From: Ficedula albicollis | Taxonomy: Eukaryota; Chordata; Aves; Passeriformes; Muscicapidae | Assembly (NCBI RefSeq): GCF_000247815.1 | Contig: NC_021681.1 | Location: forward strand, 5,036,451 to 5,100,450 | DNA: 64,000 nucleotides | Direction: 5' to 3' | In this document: positions 51,061 to 64,000 of the stretch, one piece after another | Position numbering within the stretch: the stretch's first letter is position 1 | Layout of the letters: every line of letters starts with the position of its first letter | Notes under the pieces: model-generated | Seen by the model: the letters and a program-made list of their open reading frames with translations, nothing else | Told to the model about the DNA's origin: nothing | The model's database searches: none | Program-made: the position numbers and the translations under genes

Positions 51061-51846
51061 CAACGCCCATCCCGTTCCAGGCTCCCTGCAGCCCCAGCCC
51101 CGCGGCGCTGTCCTGCCCACACATCCCTGGCTGCAGCCAAAGCCTCCATGCTCCCCACTCTGCCTCCCATGCCAGGGCATGGGATGGGGTGGGATGCTCC
51201 TTCTCCAGAGATTTCCTGCTTGTGCAGCAGGCTCTGACACTGTGTCCTGTGTGGCTGGGGCTCTTGGATGGGAGCTGCAGGCAAGTCAGGAAAGCAGCAA
51301 GGAAGAGGGCTGCAGCCAGAGGTGCTGTGTGATCTGAGGGGGAGCAGAGCCTGCTGCTGGCTGGAAAGGTCTCTGCCCCTCAGCCAGCCTGGGAGTGCAC
51401 AGCACCTCTGAGGGCAGCTTGTACCACAGGGTTTTGGTTTGGTAAAGCCTGACAGGGAGATATTGCCTGAGATGGTCACTGGCTGATGCAGGTGGTGAAG
51501 GTCAGTGTCCCGTTATTAATTTATTTTCCAGCTCTGGCTGACTTCCCCAGGTCCTTCCTGGTGCACACAGTGCCTGCTGTGGTGGTCAGGCAGCCCGAGG
51601 AAAGCTCAGAGCAGCTTAGGTGAACCAGAAATGACTCCCACATCCTGAATGCTCAGCTGTCCTCTCACCCCAACATTCCCTGCAGGCATTAGAGCAGCTT
51701 AAGGAAACATTCCAATTAAAAGGCCCTGAGCATTCTGCCTGTTTTGCACGGCCATCAGGGGTGGGTGTTGCTCTTTAACTGATAAAACTGCATTTTCCAA
51801 GTTTTATAGAGCTGTTAAGTGCAAACTAAACTGTTGTGACATACCA

Positions 51847-51852
51847 AATAAA
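51847..51852 (+). terminator. CFAP410: CFAP410 poly(A) signal AATAAA
   Basis: A canonical AATAAA lies 787 nt after the CFAP410 stop codon, implying a 3' UTR of about 800 nt ending near 51870. No other canonical hexamer is seen between the stop codon and this point. Confidence 0.7.
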
Positions 51853-51869
51853 CCCAATTATCCTTCAAG

Positions 51870-52932
51870 GCTGTGTAAGTGGTGGCTGGGTTCAGCAAAG
51901 GCCTGGCTGGGGGCACTGCTCCATTACCTCTGGTTCAGGGAATGCATTGTGAGCCCTGGAGCAGGAGGAGGGCTGGGAGCCCCGCGCCTTCCCGCTTCAC
52001 TGCACCTCTGACACGGTGAGCCTGCTCCCAGCGCTGCTCTGCAGGGCCACTGGGCTGCCTTGCAACCTTCCTGCAACCACAGCAAAGGCAGGGAAGCAAA
52101 GGAGGTGGTGAGGAAGGCTCAGTGCAGAGCCACGTGGGCAGGATGATGGCCCCAAGATAGGGGACACGAGCCCTCTGTGCCTCCCAGCGCTGCACTGGGG
52201 ATGTTGCCTTCCCATGGCCCCCCTGTCCCTGTTTGTGCAGTGTCCAGGCTGTGCTACCAGGAAGGAATTCTCCTCAGGGATGGTGACAGCCCTGCGTCCA
52301 CAAGCCTGTTTGCCTGACCTTGGTGGGAAGGAGCACAGTTTGACCCTCGTCACTCGGGGAGAGATTTGCTCATGCCTTTAGCTCCTCGAAAGACCTTTGG
52401 TCTTGCCTTCTGCGTTAAACCCAGCTGCAGTTGTGTGATTTATGATGTCCCAGACTTCCTTTGACGGCCAGGGCCTGGGAGACTCACCCTGCTGAGTGCA
52501 AGTCTTCTCCCAGGCCCCTGGCCTGTCCATGTCAAGGAGCATGTTACTGGGGTGAGCTGGACCCCAGCTTTTCTGGGATGTGAGTGATCAAAGGAAGCAT
52601 CCATCAGGACTCGGTCATGGGGCTGATGGAGCAATCTCCATGCCCTTGAGGCCACACTGACACAATTCCTGGAGAAGTTGGGCTGCTCACTGCCTACGTG
52701 CTGTGCTTGTTATCCTTGGCTGCTGCTGGTGCTGCCCTCAGAGCTCCCAACTGCTCCTTGCAGCATCCCAGTAAAGCCCAGCGGGAGCTCAGCCCCTCCA
52801 GGGCCCTGGCAGCCTGCCTTCCACTGCAGGATGCTCCTGGAGCCTCTCTCTGCCCTCTTTTCAGGGTGGGCTGGATGTGCCGGGAAGTTTGAGAGCAGCG
52901 TCACATCCCCTCCTGCTCATCCTCGGAATGCA
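51870..52932. other. Intergenic sequence between CFAP410 and PFKL
   Basis: GC-rich unique sequence. I see no exon, RNA gene or recognised transposon. The neighbours are tail to tail, so no promoter is expected. Confidence 0.5.
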
Positions 52933-54434
52933 GTGGCTGTGCCTGTCCTTTTTCTCCCAGGAATTTGGGCCTCCAGGTATTTTTTTGGTGGAAATGAGGT
53001 GTGAGGTCTGTAATGACTCTTGTCCCTCAATGTGCAGCTGGTCTGAGCCTAGGGACACCCCTGTCCCCATTCGCAGCCTAAACCTGTTTGCTACAGGGCT
53101 GTGCTGCAGACAGATTTTCCACATGACCTGCTGTCACCCTGCCCTGCCTCAGCCAGGAATATCGAGCGGTGAATGCAGATGATTCCCAGCTGTGGAAAAT
53201 GCCAGCAGCTGTACTGAGCCACTTCCCTTCAAACCATCCTCAGAGACTCTGAGAGGCTGGTGGAGAGACAGGTGTGAGGGAGAGAGGGGAGGAGTGGGCT
53301 GGTGCTCCCCCAAAGTGGAGGGGGCACGTGAGAGAGTAGAAGAGCCCATTTCCCACCCAGGAAATGGAGCTCCAGGAGAAGCCAGGTCTCTTCCTGGGGT
53401 GCCCAGAGCAGATACTCATTAAAGAGCAGCAAGGTCTGTTTCTTATGGGTCTAAGGAGGAGACAAAAGTTATTTTCCTCTGGAGCCCAAAATGTGTTCAG
53501 TTAGGGGAAAAGCACTGAAATAATGGAATCATGGAATGGTTTTGGGTGGGAAGGGACCTGGAAGCCCATCTCATTCCACATCCTGCTGTGGGCAAGGACA
53601 ACTCCCACTAGCCCAGGTTGCTCCAAGCCCTATCCAGCCTGGCCTTGGACACTGCCAGGGATGGGGCAGCCACCACTTCCGTGGTGGCTGTGCCTGTCCT
53701 TTTTCTCCCAGGAATTTGGGCCTCCAGGTATTTTTTTGGTGGAAATGAGGTGTGAGGTCTGTAATGACTCTTGTCCCTCAATGTGCAGCTGGTCTGAGCC
53801 TAGGGACACCCCTGTCCCCATTCGCAGCCTAAACCTGTTTGCTACAGGGCTGTGCTGCAGACAGATTTTCCACATGACCTGCTGTCACCCTGCCCTGCCT
53901 CAGCCAGGAATATCGAGCGGTGAATGCAGATGATTCCCAGCTGTGGAAAATGCCAGCAGCTGTACTGAGCCACTTCCCTTCAAACCATCCTCAGAGACTC
54001 TGAGAGGCTGGTGGAGAGACAGGTGTGAGGGAGAGAGGGGAGGAGTGGGCTGGTGCTCCCCCAAAGTGGAGGGGGCACGTGAGAGAGTAGAAGAGCCCAT
54101 TTCCCACCCAGGAAATGGAGCTCCAGGAGAAGCCAGGTCTCTTCCTGGGGTGCCCAGAGCAGATACTCATTAAAGAGCAGCAAGGTCTGTTTCTTATGGG
54201 TCTAAGGAGGAGACAAAAGTTATTTTCCTCTGGAGCCCAAAATGTGTTCAGTTAGGGGAAAAGCACTGAAATAATGGAATCATGGAATGGTTTTGGGTGG
54301 GAAGGGACCTGGAAGCCCATCTCATTCCACATCCTGCTGTGGGCAAGGACAACTCCCACTAGCCCAGGTTGCTCCAAGCCCTATCCAGCCTGGCCTTGGA
54401 CACTGCCAGGGATGGGGCAGCCACAACTTCCGTG
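52933..54434. repeat. 751-bp tandem duplication
   Basis: The sequence 52933-53683 is repeated at 53684-54434 (offset 751). I see one difference, c versus a in 'agccaccacttcc' and 'agccacaacttcc'. Each unit carries about 590 bp of non-repetitive DNA followed by the start of a reverse CR1. The CR1 body continues only after the second copy. The joint carries the short homology 'gtg'. It is either a very recent duplication or a false duplication in the assembly. Confidence 0.92.
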
Positions 54435-55400
54435 AGCAACCTGTGCCAGGGCCTCACCTCCCTCACAGCTGATAATAAATCCTGTCTAACCCTGAGGCAC
54501 TGGGAAGCCATTCCCTCTCGGCGTGACACTCCAGACCCTTGTCCAAAGTCCTTCTCCAGTTTCCTTGTTGACTCCTTCAGGTACTGGAAGGCCACACTGA
54601 GGTCACCCCAAAGCTTCTCCAGGCTGAGCAATCCCAGCTCTCTCAGCCTTTCCTCCCAGCAGAGCTGCTCCATCCTCTGCTCATCCTGGTGCCTCCTCCG
54701 GCTCCACATCCTTCCTGTGCTGGGCCCCAGGGCTGGGGCAGCTCTGCAGGTGGGGTCTCACCTGAGTGGGGCAGAGGGGCAGAATCCCAATCCCTTTCCT
54801 GCTGCCCACCCTGGGGACCAGCCCAGCTCAGGGGGGTCCTGGGATGGGGCATGGCCAGCCCTCACCACCTGCAGCCCAACTCCTTCTCCAGGGGCTGCTC
54901 CATCTGCTCATCCCCAGCCTGGCTTGATCCCTGGGGGCTGCAGTTTTTGTGCCTTTTCTACTTCAGCACCAGCACCTGGTGGTGGTAAACCTCATGAGAT
55001 TCCCATGGGTCACTTCCGGAGCTTGTCCAGGGCCCTCTGGATGGCCCTGTCCTTCAGGAGTGTCACTGCACCCTCAGCCTGGTGTCACCTGCAAACCTGC
55101 TGAGGGTGCCTCGAACCCTCTGTGTCAGTGATGCAGATCTTGACCATCACTGCTCCCAGTACAGACCCCTGGGACACCACTGGTCACTGATGGCACTCTG
55201 AGCCACTGACCCTCTGGATGTGATCATCCGCCCAATTCCTTATCCATCTAACAGTCCATCCATGAAATCCAGCTCTGGCCAATGCAGAGAGAAGGATGTT
55301 GGGTGGGATTGTGTCCAGGCTATATAGAAATCCAGATGAACGTCATCCATAACCTTTCCCTTGTTCACCGAGGGAGTCATTCCATCAGGGGGCAAGTCAG
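54276..55400 (-). mobile_element. CR1 LINE, long copy with reverse-transcriptase remnant
   Basis: A reverse-orientation CR1 runs from the tail ('atggaatcatggaatggttt', near 54276) to about 55400. Its far part translates on the minus strand to VNKGKVMDDVHLDFYIAWTQ and then FMDGLLDG. This aligns with the CR1 ORF2 palm region, where the functional family has a YLDF-x-KAFDTV core, and here the KAFDTV part is degraded to an IAWTQS-like string. Premature stops and the missing 5' end make it inactive. Confidence 0.85.
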
Positions 55401-55924
55401 GGGGCACTTTCACTTGGGGACAGCTCCAAAATAACGGCATGTTTGACCCCAAAGACTGTGATGCATGCTGGTGCTGTCCTGTGGGCTGCAGCCATCAGCC
55501 AAGAGCCCCAGGAGGGAAATGGCCTGGGAAAGGGGCTCCCTGTGAGCGTCTGGCGCAGCCCAAGCACACAGAGCTCAGCCAGGCCAGCACACTTGGCCAG
55601 CACTCTGAGAAACTGCCTCACAAACAAGCACAGCATCACCCTACAGCACTTGCCTGTTTCCCTTAAAGGTGGGAACCGAGTGATTTTTCTCTGGAATTGT
55701 GACTCAATTGTGAAAGGATGCTGACCTTGCACCCACCATGACCTGAACAGGGAGGAGAAGCTGCCTGTGGTCCCACTCTCCCAGGCTTTGAGGAAGCACA
55801 AGACCAGGAAATCTCTTGGCCCAGCATTAACCCGGCTTGGGAAAACCATGAGTCTTTGCTTGTCCCCCCCCCCTGCCTCTGTCCCCCCCACAATGACCAC
55901 TCCAGGAGGCAGGTTTGGCTCCAG
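55401..55924. other. Intergenic sequence downstream of PFKL
   Basis: No exon or transposon recognised. It contains a C9-10 run at 55866-55875. It separates the CR1 from the PFKL 3' end. Confidence 0.45.
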
Positions 55925-56531
55925 CACTTTTATCTCTAGAGGAGAGGAGCAGCGCCGCGGGCGGTGCAGGATCCGGGGGTCACAGAGCAGCAGTGAGATG
56001 ACGGACACGGCGCCCACAGCCACGCGGTGACATCGCAGCCAAGCGTCATGCAAGGGGACAGGGGCTCGCCAGGACCCCCGTGCTCAGCCCTCCAGACCCC
56101 CACGGGGGATGGAGCTTCACCAGGGCACCCACAACTCCTGGGACCAGCTCCAACCATGGCTCTGCATCCTCCTCGCTCCCCTCCCGCACGTGGGGCAGGC
56201 GACTACAAGCAGCAGCAGTTGGCTCAGGCGGTCAAGCCGCTAAATAAGGACTCAAAATACCCCATCATTAAATAAGAATAAACTATTAAGGGAAAATTAA
56301 GGGTCTGGGCTGCGCGGCTGGGCTCTTCTGCATCCGCACAGGGACCAGAACCCACAGCAGTGATTCGGGGCAGGATTGTGCCGTGCTGGGAGCCAGCACC
56401 AGGCTCTGCCTGCTGTACGGGGTAGATGGCAAAGCTACAGGGCTACTGAGAACAGAGGGGACACAGTGCTCCCCCAGCAGCACGTGGGCACAGAGAGGAC
56501 ACGGCGGGGGCTATGGGTCAGGCTGGTGGGA
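55925..56531 (-). terminator. PFKL: Probable PFKL 3' UTR
   Basis: The stretch follows the PFKL stop codon on the minus strand. I find no canonical AATAAA there. The best candidate end signal is a variant 'agataaaag' (plus 'cttttatct' at 55927-55935). If that is used, the 3' UTR is about 600 nt. Weakly supported. Confidence 0.4.
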
Positions 56532-62223
<5,692 letters not shown>

Positions 62224-62400
62224 CGCTGCGCTCCCGGCACCGGCGCCGCCGCCGCTAACACGCCCCGCGACACGCAGGGACCGGGGACACGCCCAAGGAC
62301 ACGCCCCGCCCCCCGCCGCGGAGCGACACACGTGTCGCGACACGGTGCGCCGTATCGTGCCGGACAGTGGGCACATGCCCCGCCATCCTGCGTGAGGTTC
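62224..62400 (-). promoter_or_regulatory. PFKL: PFKL promoter / 5' UTR with E-box palindrome
   Basis: CpG-dense DNA directly upstream of the PFKL start codon. It contains CACGTG at 62329-62334 inside the near-palindrome 'gcgacacacgtgtcgc' and two 'acacgcccc'-type GC boxes. CACGTG is the core bound by MYC/USF/ChREBP-type factors and contains the ACGTG of hypoxia-response elements. Both are plausible for a glycolytic gene but inferred from motif alone. Confidence 0.55.
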
Positions 62401-62700
62401 GAGCCAGAGTCCTGCGGGAACTGGCCGATGGAGCTGCCCAGCCGCTCTCCGGGATGCTTGGAAGGTCCGGTCAAGTGCCGGGTGACGGAGCCATTGTCCC
62501 CATCTTTAAAGGGGGGAGCGAGGAGCCTGGGAAGCGGCCCAGCCGCCCCTCAGCCTCTCCTGTGTGCCTGGGGGGATCCGGGGACAGACCCCCCTGGAAG
62601 CTCGGCTGGAACGGGACGTGGGTCGGGACAGGAGGGCAAATCCTGCCGAACCAAGCCCCGGCATTCTCTGGTGGGGTGACTCCCTCAGAAGGGTCGTGGG
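62400..62700. other. GC-rich sequence upstream of PFKL
   Basis: No gene is recognised. The last part merges into a degraded CR1 whose readable ORF2 piece starts at about 62713. Confidence 0.4.
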
Positions 62701-62712
62701 TGTAATTTTGTC

Positions 62713-63790
62713 CGGATTTCTATACAGCCTGGACACAATCCCACCCAACACCCTTCTGTCTGCATTGGCCAGAGCTGGATTCCATGGATGGGCTGTTAGA
62801 TGGATAAGGAATTTGCTGTGTGGAAAACGAGGTTCCCTTTCCTGGTAAAATTTAAGAAGAGACAAATAATAAAGCAAAAGGTTACAATGGCTGGGTGCTC
62901 GGCATTCAGCCAAGAGCACACCTGCTGTTTTGGAAACACCCCTTAAATTCATCAGCCCGTTGCATATTCATAGACCTATCATATAGTTTCAAACTTTATA
63001 TAAACTATTTTCCATATTCCAACAACTGTTTTACATGGCTACTCCTTGAGTTTGCCTTTTCAGAGCACACATGTTTTTTGGCTGTGGTTTTAATTTATTT
63101 TTCTTATCAGATTTAATCTGGGCTGTGGTCTTCAATTTCTACAGACAGTCAGTGCTGGTAGCTGGTGTATCAGTAGCAGGTGCCTCTATTGGGTGTTATC
63201 CAACCAAGCAAGCAGGTGGTGAGGGCTGGCCATGCCCCATCCCAGGACCCCCCTGAGCTGGGCTGGTCCCCAGGGTGGGCAGCAGGAAAGGGATTGGGAT
63301 TCTGCCCCTCTGCCCCACTCAGGTGAGACCCACCTTGCAGAGCTGCCCCAGCCCTGGGGCCCAGCACAGGAAGGATGTGGAGCCAGAGGAGGCACCAGGA
63401 TGAGCAGAGGATGGAGCAGCTCTGCTGGGAGGAAAGGCTGAGAGAGCTGGGATTGTTCAGCCTGGAGAGGAGAAGCTTTGGGGTGACCTCAGTGTGGCCT
63501 TCCAGTGCCTGAAGGAGCTGCAGGAAAGATGGAGAATACTCCCAAGGATCCTGAGAGAGGGGAATGGCTTCAAACTGACAGAGGGCAGGATTAGATGGGA
63601 TTTTGGGAAGAAATTGGCTGTGAGGGAAATGAGGTCCTGGGACAGCTTCCCTGGAAGTTTCCAAGACCAGGTTGAATGGGGCTTGGAGCAGCCTGGGTGT
63701 CCCTGCCCACGGCAAGGGGTGGAACGAGGTGGGCTTCCAGGTCCCTTGCCACCCAGAGCTTTCCATGACAATATTCCATGCCATAGCAGG
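62713..63790 (+). mobile_element. CR1 LINE with ORF2 remnant, interrupted
   Basis: In sense orientation, 62713-62830 translates to LDTIPPNTLLSALARAGFHG and then WAVRWIRNLL, the CR1 reverse-transcriptase segment that follows the FDTVPH motif. CR1 sequence resumes at about 63210 and runs through 'ttcagcctggagaggagaag' to the end near 63790. The stretch 63215-63400 is a close inverted relative of 54700-54880, so both belong to the same CR1 subfamily. Stops and the interruption make it inactive. Confidence 0.82.
62851..63209. mobile_element. Possible solo-LTR-like insert in CR1
   Basis: About 355 bp of AT-rich sequence unlike CR1 separates the ORF2 remnant from the 3' part. It contains a polyadenylation-like 'aataaagcaaaagg' near 62868. 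Length, AT content and placement suit a solo LTR or other short retroelement. I cannot define terminal TG/CA or target-site duplications with certainty. Confidence 0.35.
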
Positions 63791-64000
63791 CTGTGTGATG
63801 CCATTATGTGCCACCCCAGGCTGTGCCGTGCTCTGCCAATGAGACAAGCTGGAGCTTTTACTAGAAATTTCACATTTTTAAATTTTTAATTGATAATTAT
63901 TTTTGGTGCAATTAAAAACCAAACCTATGGGGGAAGCCCTGCCATGGATTTCTCATCCCCACTTCCCAGCTCAGCTACCCAGAGTGTCTCCCCTTTGCAG
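63791..64000. other. Unique sequence at the window edge
   Basis: No feature is recognised. A short AT-rich run occurs at 63860-63915. Confidence 0.4.

Overview
The window is nuclear DNA from a bird. The evidence is vertebrate split genes with GT-AG introns, many truncated CR1 LINEs with the avian 3' tail, GC-rich compact genes of the microchromosome type, and proteins that match vertebrate families exon by exon. A passerine is plausible but I cannot prove it.

Layout. Positions 1-10847 are the large intron 2 of IGF2BP2 (minus strand): a 42-bp minisatellite, 1.4 kb of polypurine DNA, an AAGAG array and a 430-bp ATAAA array. IGF2BP2 exon 2 is at 10848-10908. A 742-nt pure-G block and a 71-bp minisatellite lie immediately 5' of it. 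Positions 13046-18464 are intergenic. TRA2B (minus) occupies about 18465-33900. Eight coding exons are intact, a GAA-rich candidate poison exon is visible, and coding exon 1 is absent. Positions 35000-44300 are intergenic with about eight CR1 fragments. CFAP410 (plus) lies at 46874-51060; six exons are visible and exon 1 is absent. A 751-bp tandem duplication and CR1 copies follow. PFKL (minus), 62223-56532, is complete: 22 exons and 780 codons, with exon 5 present twice in the assembly.

Functionally the genes are unrelated neighbours: an mRNA-binding protein, a splicing activator, a cilium/centrosome protein and the liver-type glycolytic 6-phosphofructokinase. CFAP410 and PFKL are tail to tail, as on human 21q22.3. 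IGF2BP2-TRA2B is the human 3q27 order. The window therefore contains a junction of two human synteny blocks.

The strongest unexplained structure is technical. Four pure-G blocks (742, 539, 795 and 1128 nt) and several shorter G runs interrupt the sequence. Some are flanked on both sides by the same 23-28 bp. One follows a poly-A run and is followed directly by the last ten bases of an Illumina adapter. Three of the four large blocks sit where a GC-rich first exon should be. I read them as two-colour-chemistry sequencing and gap-filling artefacts. I found no new biological system that I can defend.
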